Positions 43,880 through 56,639 of a stretch of 64,000 bases of DNA are shown here, piece by piece; position 1 is the stretch's first letter; every line of letters begins with the position of its first letter. The translations under genes and the position numbers were made by a program. Source of the DNA: Melieria omissa (Eukaryota > Arthropoda > Insecta > Diptera > Ulidiidae); NCBI GenBank assembly GCA_963971225.1, contig OZ020269.1, positions 95,855,540 to 95,919,539 on the forward strand, in the 5' to 3' direction. Below the pieces are notes generated by a model. The model saw nothing but the letters and a program-made list of their open reading frames with translations. It was not told where the DNA came from and searched no databases.

Positions 43880-46655
43880 TTCTCTGCCCTTAATCTAGTA
43901 TAGATTCTAGTATTGGTAGGACCAATGCTTGTGCCCCTTATTTGTTAGGTGCACTAGGCCCACTGTCCTAATGAAATGAGTTTTGTTTTAAGAGTTTTTG
44001 TGGATTTTGAGGTTTCTTTAAAAGTTTTAGTCGGTTTGTTTGAGTTTCCCGATCTCTAACTGTTACTGACACAGACATTATCTACTGATATGATGTATAA
44101 GACCATAGCAAAGGATCATGAGCCTAAATCTAACAATGATGGTATACAAAAATACATTTTGAAGACAATTAGACTAAACACCACTGACAATCTCCCGAGT
44201 GAAATAAAGCTCAAGTGAATATCATTAAAACCCAATCATTTCAACGGATCATTAACAGTGAACAATGATGACATAATATCAACAGATTTAAATGCTGCAA
44301 CGTTTATGTTTTAATCTCTTAGGTATGATTTCAAATTTGTGCTCGGCCTACAATATTTTCTTGGCATTGTCTTTTTCATGTTTGTATCTCTTTAAAAATA
44401 CATAAAAGTGTCAAACAAAAGACAATAAAAACAAAAGAACAAACTTATTTGTGTCTTTTTGCCCCCTTGTCCTCGTTCTACTTTGACACAGTTTGGCTCG
44501 AATGTCGGCATCTTTATTCATTTATTTCATTTGAGCGTATTTACCTTTACACTCGGCCTTTTGTCCTGTTGCTCGAGTGTTCCCCAGGCATCATAAGATA
44601 CTTAAGGTGGCCATTCGACCAATGGATAAAGCATACCAAAGCTTTCGGTTGTAATTTTTCCAAATTATTGTTTTTATTTCCAAATATTTAACCGGTTAAA
44701 ACTGATTTCATCGGAAGCTTTCTATGCTGATTCCTTGAGAAAAGAAAGGAAAGATGAATGAGGAGATGAAAAAATCCTCATAGAAACTGCTAGACTCGTT
44801 TCTACTAACGGCACAATAGGCTTTCTAGTCTGAGTGCTTGAGAAATTGGACCCTCTAGGGTTTACTTTCTCGGCTCCTCTTTTATCTATCCATTCTACCA
44901 ATCTGCTAGATTCTTTTCGACAAAAACCACCTTTTGTTTGGAGTTTTCCGAAGCCGCCCATATAGTGTGTCACTTTTCGTTTCCAAGAAATTCATGTCCA
45001 GTCATTCGAAGGTCTGCCGTAATCATCGACTTTACTCCTAATCACTATGTCACCCATTATCTCTAATAGACATCTGTGACTTATGGTCCATAACTCGTTA
45101 TATTTTATTGACGGATCTTTTAACCCTCAACACTTGAAAGACCAAGAAAGTCGACATGGCTCCATTGAGGTCTTTTTCTCTTAATAACTTTCCTTTCTGA
45201 AAGGAAATCTTTTCTAATTTTGACAAAATTTGTAATAGCATTAACCACAAAAAGTTGGTATATATGGAATCAAAATTACTCTATTCATCTAAAAAAGGTA
45301 CATTTCATAAACTAAAAAGATTAAACTCCAACTGTCCAAATTATATCTTCCGCCAAAACACATGGTCACTCTAACCATGCTAAGTATGTAGAATAAAACG
45401 TTTGTCTATATATTTTTGCGTGTGAAGTTTTATGTCCCCATCCTTTCATCCTCTCCTTCATAGCATTCTTTATGTTGTTTATGTTTGTTTTCATAAAAGT
45501 AGCTCTTCACAGTTGTTATTATTTTCTTTCCTGTATTGCTGTCAACTTTGGCGAATTCGTTGTTAATTTTTTTTTTAAACTTTTTATTTGCGAACTTGAA
45601 CTTTTTGCCAATCTTTACATTTTAACATGAACAATTTTGCCTGCCTGTGTTGCTGGTAAATAGTCAGAAAAGCAAACAAACATTTGCCAAGAAAGTTTAT
45701 GTATTTAGCAAATTAAAACATTCATGCAACTGAGACTTGAGATGCAAATTTAATGAGTATTCTACGTTAAATGTTAACATTTGATGACAAATATTTTTAT
45801 TTGTTGTTTATGAAGAGAGCAACGAGATGTTTTAATGTGTAACAACTTTTTCATTAGATGTGTACAGACAACTGGAAATCTGTTTCTGTTTAGCTTTTTT
45901 CTCGTTATTCACTTTGCTTAGGTGCATTGGGCTTCAATGAGGCAAATGCTTTGTGTTGGTTACATTTATCGATTGAAGTTCTGCCAGTGTGGGCGATTAG
46001 CAGGTAATGGTCCTGTCATCTGTTGTCTCCTAGAAGAGAGACACCTACGTATGTGAAAGTTTTTTACTGGGTTGTATAGAACAAACCCCGGTGTATCTGT
46101 TGTTGATAACGAAGGTGCTTTTGAAAAACATAGAGGTTGGTGTCTTTGATAAGCTTTGGGATGATGTATGCGCTGCGATATAGTTTCGTTAATCGAAATC
46201 TATGCTGCTAATGGTGTTGTTGTTATGCTAATAGGGTTGATGGATATGAAAATCTGCTGCAAGCTACTTGTAATGAGATTTTAATTTACAACTGATTGAA
46301 GTGGGAGGATAGGAGACTGTTCAAAGGTAAAGTATTGGACTGGGTAATGCTAAAGAGATCAAAAACGGTTAGAAATAACAAAAATGGACAGATTTTGGTG
46401 CTGAATTGCATAAATTTTGATAAGGTTTTCATAGCGCCGAGAATAGTATAGAAAAATCGATGACTTTGTATTCAGATCTACGTATCTAACTACGATAGTA
46501 GATTTTACGATATCTATGTCTGGTTATCAATCAGCTGACAGTACAAACTATTTCTAAGAAATAAAAACTAAAATTAGTATTGATTGAGGAAGCTTCTCTC
46601 AACACGTCATTGAAACCAGGTCCCAAATTTCCAACAATCGAACAAATTTTTAATC
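43880..46655. other. Intron sequence, nothing recognised
   Basis: A long stretch without supported genes or elements. The minus frame 44722-44973 and the plus frame 44449-44691 lack known domains. Confidence 0.4.
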
Positions 46656-46659
46656 TAAA

Positions 46660-47800
46660 TTTCATGAAAAGATATCATTTCATTGCTTTCAACTTCAAGC
46701 TTCCAACTATTTTAAAATTAAAACATAAATTTTAATTTCAACTTCTTGAAAGGATATCATTTCATTGCTTCAGAGCTTCCAACTATATTAAAATTAAGAG
46801 TTAATTAAAATTAATTAAATTATTTAAATTAATAAAATTAATTATATATTAAATTATAAATTAATTAATGAATTAATATTAAATTAATTATAAATTAAAT
46901 TAATTACAATTAAGTTAATTAATTAATTTAATTTATAATTCCACTTATTATAAAATTAAATTTCAATTTTAAAATGAATTTAATCAATTAATTAATTAAA
47001 TTAAATTAAATTAATTAATTTAATTAATTATTGTTTAATTAATTAAATTAATTCTAATTTATACTTTATTATAATTTATGTATTTATTATAATTTTGAAA
47101 TTAATTCAACCAATTAATTTATTTAATTAATTTATTTATTAATTAATTACATTAAAATTAACCTAACCTAAATTAAAATTAATTTAATTAATTAAATTAA
47201 TGTATGTATTAATTAAAAATTTATTTAATTAATTCATTCATTAAATTAATTTTAAAATCTAAATTTAAATTTAATGTTAATAATTAAATAAATTAACTAA
47301 CTAAATTAATTTATCAATTAGTAATTGAGTTGAGTTTTAATTTAGTAATTATTTAGTTAATTAAAGTGATTAATTAATTTATTTATTTATTTATTAATTA
47401 GTAATTGATTTGAGTTTTAATTTAGTACTTATTTAGTTAATTAAATTGATTAATTAATTAAATTAATTCATTTGAACTTCTTAAAATAATATCACTTCAT
47501 TGCATCATTGCTTCCAACTATTTTAAAATTTATATACTATTAAGATTTAAAAGATATCACTGTTTCATATCTTTCAACTATTTTTTAATTAAAATTGAAA
47601 TTAAATTTTAATTTTAAGGATGCCACTTCATTGCTTCATAGCTTTCAACTTTTTTAAAATTGAAATTTAATTCAAATTTTAATTTAAATTTCTTAAAGGG
47701 ATATCACTTCAATGCTTATCATAGCTTCCAAATATTTAAAAATTAAAAATTTCAACTTTTTAAAAAATGATCACGTCATTTCTTATCATAGCAACGAAAA
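46660..47800. repeat. TTAATTAA-rich block bordered by a GATATCA repeat unit
   Basis: The core 46795-47470 is almost only A and T in AATTAATTAAATTAATTT words, with one AACCTAACCT at 47160. On both sides a unit of about 70 bp recurs: AAAGGATATCATTTCATTGC, TTCATAGCTTCCAACTATTT, TAAAATTAAAATT, seen near 46665, 46750, 47485, 47550, 47615 and 47695. Confidence 0.8.
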
Positions 47801-47804
47801 CGAT

Positions 47805-49195
47805 TCTTCAAGTACTTTAGTTCATAAATACTATAGAACACTTCTCTCTGCACCTCGTTCCACCTCCTTCCATGCTGCCTACAACATTGCTACTTTCATT
47901 TCGTTTGTCCTCTTCTAACTTTTGCAATATTTTTACATCACGGCATGCAAAATCTCTGAAATTAAACTGCCGCACATTAGCGTCTCTTAGACCTCATCAT
48001 TCTTTGAGTCACCGCACGCTATCAAATAAATTACCGCCCGGACCGAAAACGAAGAGGAGCAAAATGTTGGCCATTTATCAGGTTCAACTGCAGGCCGCGC
48101 CGCGAGTGTTCACGCTGCCTGATGCTCGGCATAAGCTGCATGCGATTCTAAATGAAGTCACCATTTACATTAAGTGGTTTCTTAATGATTTTTAAAATTG
48201 CCCGTAAAGTATGCTCAAAAATTTTCTAAATTACGTACCCGCCATATCTGCAAAGAATAATAAATGACTATTGCAGCGCGTCAGACGGCGCGCACCACGC
48301 CCACACTCTATTGACACGCCAGTCACGTACGCGACTTCGTCGACGAAAACAAAAAGAAATTGACGCAGAAAAATGCCTAAAACACACAGCGCACTCAAAC
48401 ATCGACAATCGCAAACGCAATGCAAAAACTACAGAACCAAAATAACTAAAGCGCCCGAAAATATGCCACATGCACACATAAACGAACACACACACAGGCA
48501 CACTCATTTTTTACAACTTGGCTGCTGCGCATTGCTGGTGTTGAGTGGTTGAAGGAGGTGGGGGCGAGACGAACGAATACGTTTTATTATGACGGCGAAA
48601 ATGTTGAGCCAGCAATGTGGCAAAAGTTTGGAGCAATGAGTGCTAAAGGTGGCGCCTGGTGGCAGTGTGAAAAACTGTGCCCGCGTTGCACCTTCATTTT
48701 TATTCGTTTGCCTTTTTTCATAGCATTTAAAGAGGAAAGTCGTTAGTGGCAGCGAAAAATAGAGTTTGAAGAGCAAATTATGCTTTGATAATGTAAAGTG
48801 TTGGTTGCTTTAAAATGTGCAGCTGGGCTATAGATGCGCGTGAAATAACTAAGAGAAGCAATTTGCTTTACTTGAGGAACTTCAACACACTTTTCTCTGA
48901 TCTGTGCTGCATGCATTTTGCGTAATTGGAAGGAACGGTTTAGTTTCCTTAAATAACGATAATTTAAAATTGATCAACAAGTGTGGCAATAGAAGAAACA
49001 AACTCATTTTGGATTGATTGATTTTGAAATAAAATGTATGTCCAGAACCTTTTTTAAGTTTGTGTAAAAAAGCTTTATTCATTCTAATCAGCAAAAACGA
49101 GATAATAAGCAGGAATCGATACTGGAAAAACCAACCAGGTCCGAACATTCCAAGGCGATTATGGGGTCATATAACAAGAAAAGAATCGAGTAATG
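47805..49195. other. Intron sequence, GC-richer patches
   Basis: The patch 48040-48150 has a coding-like composition inside a 107-codon frame (47872-48195), but no domain is recognised and no splice-linked partner was found. 48260-48720 is GC-richer with CACACACACAGGCACACTC simple sequence. No gene is called. Confidence 0.4.
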
Positions 49196-49199
49196 TATG

Positions 49200-49535
49200 A
49201 ATCTTTCAAAGAATGATCTAAGGAATATTACAGGCAAGCTGACAGGGCATTGCCAAGTTGAACTATCAACTAGCTAAACTAGGAATAGTTTAGTACGAAC
49301 GAATGTTACAAAACTGCAGTAAATATACTAGAAGAATGCCCTAGAGAGAAGAATGCATGGTCGAAAGAAGCATCTGGGGGATTACCTCATAACATGCAGC
49401 AATTTAGGGTCCAGAGGTTTAGCTGATATACTAAAAATCCTTTCGGATGCTGCATTCACCGTCGAAGTGTGCGTCCATGAAGGAGGCCATAGATATTTTA
49501 GGTGCCAGTGCACTAACCCCAGCATTAATAAAACT
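49200..49535 (+). mobile_element. LINE C-terminal remnant, plus strand
   Basis: Broken plus-strand frames give NDLRNITGKLTGHCQ near 49212, then ENAL- or EECP-like words followed by RRMHGRKKHLGDYLITCSNL near 49345. They recall the L-T-G-H-C...E-C-P-A-x-x-x-x-R-x-x-x-L-G segment at the end of I-type LINE polyproteins. It is heavily decayed. Confidence 0.4.
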
Positions 49536-49911
49536 AATTAGAATAGTAATGTTTCTTAAAATATACCTACAATTTTTGGATTTTTTCTTGATATTTTTAA
49601 TTTTATAAAAAATAAGAATACAGTAGACGCTCTCAAATTCGAACCACTTTGTGTAAGTAGTTCGAATTTCTGGCCTTTTGTAATTCATGTAAAAAACCAA
49701 ACAAAATACTGAAACGACATCTAAGAACTTGAATGTGATGGCATTTTTTTCTTCACATTAAAAAATGTATTAGGTTTTATTCGCATACAAATTTATTTTT
49801 AATAACTATTCGCTTAAAATGTTCATATAATGCATAAATCGCTAATCGCTAAGCGATTTGCCTGAACAATTTCATATTTCGAAAATTCGAGCCGCAATTT
49901 AATGCATTTAA

Positions 49912-50154
49912 TCCTTCTAGTACCTAGGTAGCTTTTGTATTTTTAAAATAAAAATAGCCTACTTTCGGCCAAGGAACGCTATGCTGGTATTTTAGTATCT
50001 TCCTAAATATCAATTCACTACCTATTAGAAAACTGATATAGAGAGACAACTTTTTCTGTATAACTTTTAGAACCGATTTTTGAACACCACTCCTACTGTT
50101 CCCGGGTACCTTCGTATTGATGTTAGGTGGACATTTTTCGTATTGACAGAAGCG
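49912..50154. mobile_element. TTAA-flanked piggyBac-like miniature element, 243 bp
   Basis: TTAA at 49908-49911, then TCCTTCTAGTACCTAGGTAG. The right end ACCTTCGTATTGATGTTAGG, then TTCGTATTGACAGAAGCG is followed by TTAA at 50155-50158. The interior (CTACTTTCGGCCAAGGAACG, CTATGCTGGTATTTTAGTAT) is the inverse of 55200-55350, so it is a deleted relative of the 53948-55369 element. Confidence 0.7.
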
Positions 50155-50169
50155 TTAATGTTATAAAAT

Positions 50170-50895
50170 ATGAGGTTAAAATTTTTGGAAGATTCAAATT
50201 TGTGAGAGTTTGAACGTGTGAGCGGCTACTGTGTATAAAAAATATTTTTTTTTTATATTCCCATTTGTTCAGATGGACTGTGCTGTCTTCAATGATCCGT
50301 CGATCCCATCTCCAATCCCAATGTTTCCTTTTCCCTTTGTACTCATGTTCCCCCTATTTTCTGCTCCCCGGCTTCGGCCGTTTGTATCGTTTCATGTTTC
50401 TTGTATTACTTGTTATTAGCATCTCGTCCAATAAAGACCGAAAACCCCAAACCTCAATATTTTTATTTATCCGCTCCGCCGCGAACCGAAAACTAAACAC
50501 CATTAATTAAAATTCCCATTAGCCATTTTTAGATTTTGTTCTTCTGTCTTTTTTTCAATTTTGTAATGAAATATATTTGTTTTCAAAAATATTTGAATTT
50601 TTTCTTGTTTCTTTTGTAAAGAAAACTAAGAAAATATTTTGTAATAAAATATATTTGTTTTTAAAAGATTATTTTAGCATGAACATTGTGGTCAGATTGG
50701 AAACATATTACGCTAAAGAGATTCGTGTATCATTTGGTCATCAAAGCTTTTTTGAGGCTTTAGAGCCTTTTTTAAATATTTGTTTATTTTAATTAAACTA
50801 TTACATACTCTGAACACGCTGAAAACCGGGACAATTTGAAAATTTGGAAAATTAAATTATTTTTCTAATAACTGGCTTTAGTTATTTGTGTTTAG
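50170..50895. other. Intron sequence, nothing recognised
   Basis: AT-rich; no supported gene or element. Confidence 0.45.
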
Positions 50896-50904
50896 CTTTC
50901 ACTT

Positions 50905-51750
50905 TAATAGCACATCACGCGGTTAATTTCGTCGATTCTGCGTCGCGCTCTGGAAGGCCAATTGTCGAAGATTTCAATAAAATCATGCAAATCGTCCAGT
51001 CCAATCGTTTTGTAAGCACTGTTTCGATTGTCCAGTAGATAAAGATTGCACCAGAACCCCATTTGGAACCACTTGAATAAAGCTGGGTACAAAACGTTGG
51101 TAAACACCACACGTGTTAACACAAATGCGATGAAACACCGGCCTCGACAGTCCAGTGGGTAACGCGATAGCTTCTGACACCAGAGGCCCTAAGTTAGATT
51201 CCTAGCTTGGGCTGGTAAAAACGCCCATCTACTTCTATCGGTATTCACATGAAGGATATGAGAATCGCCTGCCAAGTGCACTTTTGGCAGGCGATGGCAA
51301 AACCTCTAAGTGTGATTGAAAATTGCCAAAAAAACCGCCATTTGAATTCAGCATTAAACTGAGGTTCCCCTCCCCTTTCCCACAACCGCTTGAAATGTGT
51401 TTTGTAAAACATGTTGGAGAAACAGTGTTGCATCCTCCGAGTGGGTCTCTGACAGACGAAACCGCCATAACCTAACCTTACCTTGTAGATTTTCCACGAT
51501 AAAAGTAAATTTGCAAGCCAAGCAACTAAAAATCGTTTCGCCGATTCTATTCCGGTAATTTTTATGCCATCCACTGAAGAACCAATGGTCGAAAATGTCA
51601 ATTAAATCATGCAAATCGTCGAGTTCGATCCCCATGTAAACACTGCTTCAATTGCCCAGGAGCTAAACATTGCACAAAGACGCGTTTAGAACCACTTGAA
51701 TTATAGTGGATACAATGGGTGCCACAAGAGTTAATGCAAAAAATTTCATA
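50905..51750 (-). repeat. Tandem duplicate of a unit of about 230 bp, split by a SINE; open frame in one copy
   Basis: Copy 1 (50905-51135) and copy 2 (51530-51750) share ATCATGCAAATCGTC, GAACCACTTGAAT and more. On the minus strand copy 1 is open: LTRVVFTNVLYPALFKWFQM, GFWCNLYLLDNRNSAYKT, IGLDDLHDFIEIFDNWPSRA, RRRIDEINRVMCY. Copy 2 has LDDLHDLIDIFDHWF but stops and a frameshift. I do not recognise the protein. It may be a decayed exon pair or part of an unknown repeat. Confidence 0.5.
51145..51480 (+). mobile_element. tRNA-derived SINE, family B, copy 4
   Basis: The head is GGCCTCGACAGTCCAGTGGG, TAACGCGATAGCTTCTGACA and TAAGTTAGATTCCTAGC. The body is GCAGGCGATGGCAAAACCTC, AAACTGAGGTTCCCCTCCCC and CTTGAAATGTGTTTTG. 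The tail is GTGGGTCTCTGACAGACG then AACCGCCATAACCTAACC. It lies between the two copies of the duplicated unit. Confidence 0.8.
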
Positions 51751-51809
51751 GATCGAGGTTTCCATTTACGAATCGCTGCTGAATCGTACCAAAATTACCC
51801 ATTTTTGAA

Positions 51810-52250
51810 TTGATTGATTGGTGTTGAGGAATGTTTTCCGTGTATTTGGTGAGGTGGTGCAGATAATCATCTCTTATGAATTATTCTCCTATGGCCAAAC
51901 TCTGAATTCGGATCTGTACTGTAAACTATTGGCCCGTCTGAAGGAAGCCGTTTCTCAGAAGTGGCCAGCTTTTGACAATAGGAGAGGAATTGTGTTCCAT
52001 TAGGACAACTTCAATCCACACACATTCATAGTGATTCGCTAGATGCTCAGGGAACTGGGTTGGGAGGTTCTTTTGTATCCATGTTATAGGCCAGAACTGG
52101 TACTGATTGAAGTGATTACTATCACCAAATTTATGAACTTGTGAACTAGTTTTGTGTTAATAAGGATTGAATGAAAGAAGAACAATGGAAAATTATAACA
52201 AGTTATCGAACAGAGCGATGCATATTTGACCTAAACCGGATTTTTCTGCC
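51810..52250 (+). mobile_element. mariner transposase remnant, plus strand
   Basis: The plus strand reads YELFSYGQTLNSDLYCKLLA, RLKEAVSQKWPAFDNRRGIV, FH-stop-DNFNPHTF, then LRELGWEVLLYPCYRPELV, and near the end KEEQWKIITSYRTERC. This is the C-terminal half of a mariner transposase: the G-Q-T-x-x-x-x-x-Y-C block, the Q-D-N-A-x-P-H block with the second catalytic Asp (preceded here by a stop), and the degraded Y-S-P-D-L block with the third Asp replaced. It is inactive. Confidence 0.85.
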
Positions 52251-52299
52251 TGAAAAAAATCTTTTCATTTCATGCTTTCAATTTCATACATTTTTTTCA

Positions 52300-52390
52300 T
52301 TGTTCACTCCTCTCTGGAGCATAGGGCCTCCACAAGACTCTTCTTCATCTTATACGATTCGGGGCTGTTGTTTTCGCGTTGTTGTAGTTT
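52300..52390 (-). mobile_element. RTE-type LINE C-terminal scrap
   Basis: AGGGCCTCCACAAGACTCTT and GGCTGTTGTTTTCGCG closely match 59028-59085, where the minus strand encodes the end of an RTE polyprotein. Confidence 0.5.
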
Positions 52391-52394
52391 CAAA

Positions 52395-53940
52395 AATTAA
52401 CCTTATAAGAATTTAATCACTTCATTGAAAAGTCAACATAAATTAATCATAAATTATTAAATTTATATTTAAACTTTAACTAGTCCACTGCTTGATATCA
52501 ATGCCAGTTAATTACAATAGCCGTCTGGCTAAATGTCTCAAATAACGCAAACACAAAAAATAGAACTCACAAAAAAATTACCAAGTTTGTCTATAAAAAA
52601 AAATCTCCTTTTACTTCAGCAAAAACGCTTGTCGAATACACCAATCAACTGAGTTTCCTTTGCTCGAAAATAATTGCCGCAAAAAATTCAACAATGCTCC
52701 GGGAAACCCCTTTACTGGCGCAAAATTTGCATAACTACCAACAAAAGAAAAGGGGAGAAACAACTACCAACGACTATGAAAGGGAAAACGCTGTCAAATT
52801 TGCGGGCCATGCAAAACGCTGAAAATGCGGAAGACGTTGTCGAATGCTACAAGACTACAGGGTGAAATTATGGTAATTCGAGGCAGCAGCCAGAGTTCTA
52901 ACTTTACTAGCTTCGCAATGCGGCGAGGGAACGGGGAAAGATCAAATATCGTTCACCGAAACATGCCAACTTTTCGCAGAAAATCTTCACCTGCTACGTT
53001 GTTTGGTTGGTTGGTTTTCATTGGTGGCTGTCGATATTTTTTAATGTGAACGAACTTTTGGAATTTGCGGTAATGGTTGCCCCAAAGGTGGACGTTTAAT
53101 TAACCGCAAACAAATTTGCTTTGTCTCCTCGTTGCCATCTTTGTGTTGCTGTCTTTGTCTTTGCTTCTGCTTGACTGAACTTTGTGCACGTTCAGGTTAT
53201 GCGTTCAAAATTTAAAAAATTAACACATGCTTTTCTGAACCTTTTCGGTGAGGCTGTCAATCGTTGCGGCACACATTTTTTATTTTTTTTTCTTTTCTTT
53301 TTTATTTTTTTTATTTTTGTTATTTGTATTTGTTATTACACTTTGAACTACTCTCCCCTCAAAAGACACGTGCTGCTTGTTTTTTTTTTCATACTGCACA
53401 GCAATTCGCCCGTTTTGGTGTTATTAGGTTTTCAAACGCTTTACTTACATTTTCGTCCTATTTGGGTTTTGCTAGTCACTCAAGTGTGTTGTGAGTTTGG
53501 TGTTTTTGGCAGTTTGCAAATTGCTCCATGATTTCGGTGCGCTTCGTTTCCTTCCGCACTAATGCACCGGACCGGCCTTCGCTGGCTGCCGAATTGCTGC
53601 ACAACGCACAGCTGAAGTGTGCTTTTCAAATTGCCCCCAGCAGCCGCGCCACACAGGGCGGCTGTCGAAATCTGCTCGCTGGCGTTCTTTTCCCATTTGC
53701 TCCATTTTCCACTACACTTCCGGCAATGCCTGACCAATTTCGTACTCGTACCGACTGGCTGTCTATTTGCCCATCCGATTGTTTGTTTGTCCGACCGGCT
53801 GTTTCACTGTTTGTTCGTCTCCATGCCGGTTCAGCTGCCTAACGTAGTGTTTGTCTGCCAAGCCTGACGTGCTTAAAAAATGATGACGAAAAATAACCGG
53901 AAATTGGTGAAAACTGAAGATTTGTAACGTTGGTCATGGG
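52395..53940. other. Intron sequence, nothing recognised
   Basis: Contains T-rich runs at 53270-53330 and a GC-richer patch 53530-53850 whose 104-codon frames on both strands lack known domains. Confidence 0.45.
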
Positions 53941-53947
53941 ATTTTAA

Positions 53948-55369
53948 CCCTTCTGTCAATACGAAAAATTTCCACCTATCTCCAATACGAAGGTACCCGG
54001 GTACCTTCATACAATTTGTATGGGAAAAGTGAAAATAATAGCGCAAAAATGTTAAAAATCGTTGTTGGCTTATAAAACAAAGCGTTATTTGTTGATAATT
54101 AAAGTTAAAAATATTAAACACATATTAATAGTGCAATAATTTTAGCATTTTCGTGTTTTACGTTGTTGCTTACGTTAATCGGAATAGATATAGCATGACT
54201 CCATGGGCTTTTGGCCGGTGGTCGAAGTCATGTTTTGTTCCTGCTGACACTTGCAGATACGAACATAAGGGTTCCTGTGCTCCGCAAACTGCTTCAAAAC
54301 CATTTTTAGTGTAAAAATTGTGATAGCAAGGGAATTTTTTGGCTATTCTGAATTTTCGGCTTCAGGGGCGCACACAGGATTTCATTTTAGAAGGCGTTCT
54401 GCACACAACTTTTGACCAAAATACCATTTCAAATCAATGTGTCACACATAATTTTTGTTGCTAGCAAATATGTGGGAGTTTGAACCACCAATACCCCCTC
54501 ATGTCACCTTCTCAAGATATTCTCCACAGCATCTGGCTTTGTTTGTGGTATCTAATTTATGTTTGCTGCCAAGGTGCAAATATTGAGCATGCACTTATCA
54601 CTTTTTCGTAGCGACCTTTGTACTATTGTAAATGCCAAAGATTTTTGGTTTCAGGTTGTCCCCTGGCACTGCTTTGCCGTGGTGCATAGTTGAAAGAACC
54701 ACCCAGCTTCATTACCCTTTGGAAGGTACAACTCCAACGATTTTGTCGCTGTAAAAATGACTTTAGGGGTCGAGTATTACTTTTTAAACCAAAGTGAGAT
54801 TTTTTGTGACCGCCAGCGCCTTAAAAGTAAAAAGGTCATCCGTTGCAGCATTGCGGACGTAAGATTTAAAGCTTTGAAGAAATATTTTTTAATAATATTT
54901 TTTCGCCTACTTGGGTTTTACATACTTTGGCAATTGCCTACTTAGTTTTTAAGAGTAAACTTGTCCTTTCAAAGGGTAAAACATCTTGGAGCAACACGTA
55001 TCTGAAGTCGATGACTCCGATCGGATGTCCTAAATTTAACTTATCTTTGAAGACAACTTTGGTTTCAAATTTAAAGTTTGGTTCACTTAAATATGAACGA
55101 GTAATTTCACGTTGAAACTGTATTGTTTTACTGTATTTTGTATGAAGGTACCCGGGTACCTTCGTATAGAACAAAGGGGTAGTGTTCAAAAATTTGTTCT
55201 AAAAGTTATACAGAAAAAGTTTTCTTTCTATATAATTTATCTAATAGGTAGTCAATTGATATTTAGGAAGATACTAAAAATACCAGCATAGCGTTCCTTG
55301 GCCGAAAGTAGGATATTTTTACTTCAAAAATGCAATAGGTACCCAGGTACCTTCGTATTGACAGAAGGG
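53948..55369. mobile_element. piggyBac-like non-autonomous element with GGTACCCGGGTACC palindromes
   Basis: TTAA at 53944-53947, then CCCTTCTGTCAATACGAA. The right end TTCGTATTGACAGAAGGG is followed by TTAA at 55370-55373. The 18-bp inverted repeat is perfect, and the TTAA duplication with CCC tips is diagnostic of piggyBac-type insertion. The palindrome GGTACCCGGGTACC lies at 53992-54005 and 55147-55160, with a variant (GGTACCCAGGTACC) at 55338-55351, always next to a CGAA or TTCG word. No transposase frame is present. A small relative is at 49912-50154. Confidence 0.85.
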
Positions 55370-55379
55370 TTAAAGCTAA

Positions 55380-56300
55380 AAAATTACATTTTTTTATATC
55401 TAACTCTTTTTAGAATAAAATTTTTAATTGCCAAGTAGTCAATGTCAATGCTCTGTGCCTGCATTGCTGGCAACTGGACACGAATTACGGATATCGCCTG
55501 AAATTGTCTTAGCTAACGGCATTCAATTCATAGATTGATAATGTTAACAGTTATATGATTCATTTGCACGTTTGGCATTTTTGGATAAAATCAAAACACA
55601 GCAAGGACCAAGTTACATGAACAAATTACAAGCTAAAAGTTCTTTTGAAGGAGACATGAGATTGAAAAAAGATCTTTGAATAACTAGAGAACTTAGGTTA
55701 GATTAGTAAGGTCTTCTTATAAAAATTAATGAGTCTTCTTATGAAAATTAAAGTGAATTAATGTCGAAAATTAAAGTCAGAAATATGAAAAAAATTAATC
55801 TGTCGTAGTCCTTGACCGCCCTAAGGTACAAACAAACTTAACAAACTTTGGTAATTGTAGCGCACACATAACCTAAAAAACAATTAAAACATTTTAGGTG
55901 TCACGGTGGGAGAAAAAATATATGTTGTTAAACATTATATGAGAAATATATTTAAAAAATTTAGTGATTGTACCAACATTCTAACTTGATGAAAACTTTT
56001 TTTTGAATAAACAAATTTTTTTTTTAAATAAAAAAGTTTTTTTTTAAATAAAAAATGTTTTAAAATAAAACAATAAACATTTTTTTTAATAAAAAAAAAT
56101 TAAATAAAAATAAAAATTTAAAATTAAATTAAAAAAAAATTAAAATTAACAAATTAAAATAAAAATTTGTTTGTAATTGAAAAAATTTTTTAGGTTATAT
56201 TCACTTTTGAGTTCCACCGATTTTTCTGATAATGCGTTTAAGTGATATCTATGATATGTCTAAAACTCATCTAAATCCGATGACTACTTAGAAAGTTATT
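55380..56300. other. AT-rich intron sequence with poly-A/T runs
   Basis: 55990-56180 is nearly all A and T (AAATAAAAAAGTTTTTTTTT and similar). No element or gene was recognised. Confidence 0.5.
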
Positions 56301-56639
56301 TTTGTTACTTTTGTTTTATTTACTAATATTAATTATGACAGATCGGGGATTATTTGTTATGGCCGGAGGCACTTTGCCCTGCATTATCCAGCTATGGCCT
56401 TTGTTACCGATTTCCATTCAAAATTTCATTATATTTGGTTCAATCGAAAGGAATTTGCGATGCGTAGGCGTAGTTCGTAACACTGAAATGTGCCCAAATA
56501 AGAAACTTTAAAATTCTTTAGCGAAGTTTACCACATGGACCTAAGCTTCTTCAAGACATCAGTTTATAGCATTTCAACCAAACATTTGGACATTCGAACA
56601 GTGTGTATACGGTTTGTTCTGCACAGGTTGATTGGCCCA

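Noticed and set aside
44722..44973. 83-codon minus frame
   Set aside because: No known motif, no splice partner, ends in low-complexity Ser-rich sequence.
47872..48195. 107-codon plus frame with coding-like composition at its end
   Set aside because: No recognisable domain, no linked exon, and it is not near known pgant or Idgf exons. It could be an unknown exon but cannot be supported.
53528..53842. 104-codon plus frame in a GC-richer patch
   Set aside because: Both strands are open at once and no domain is seen.
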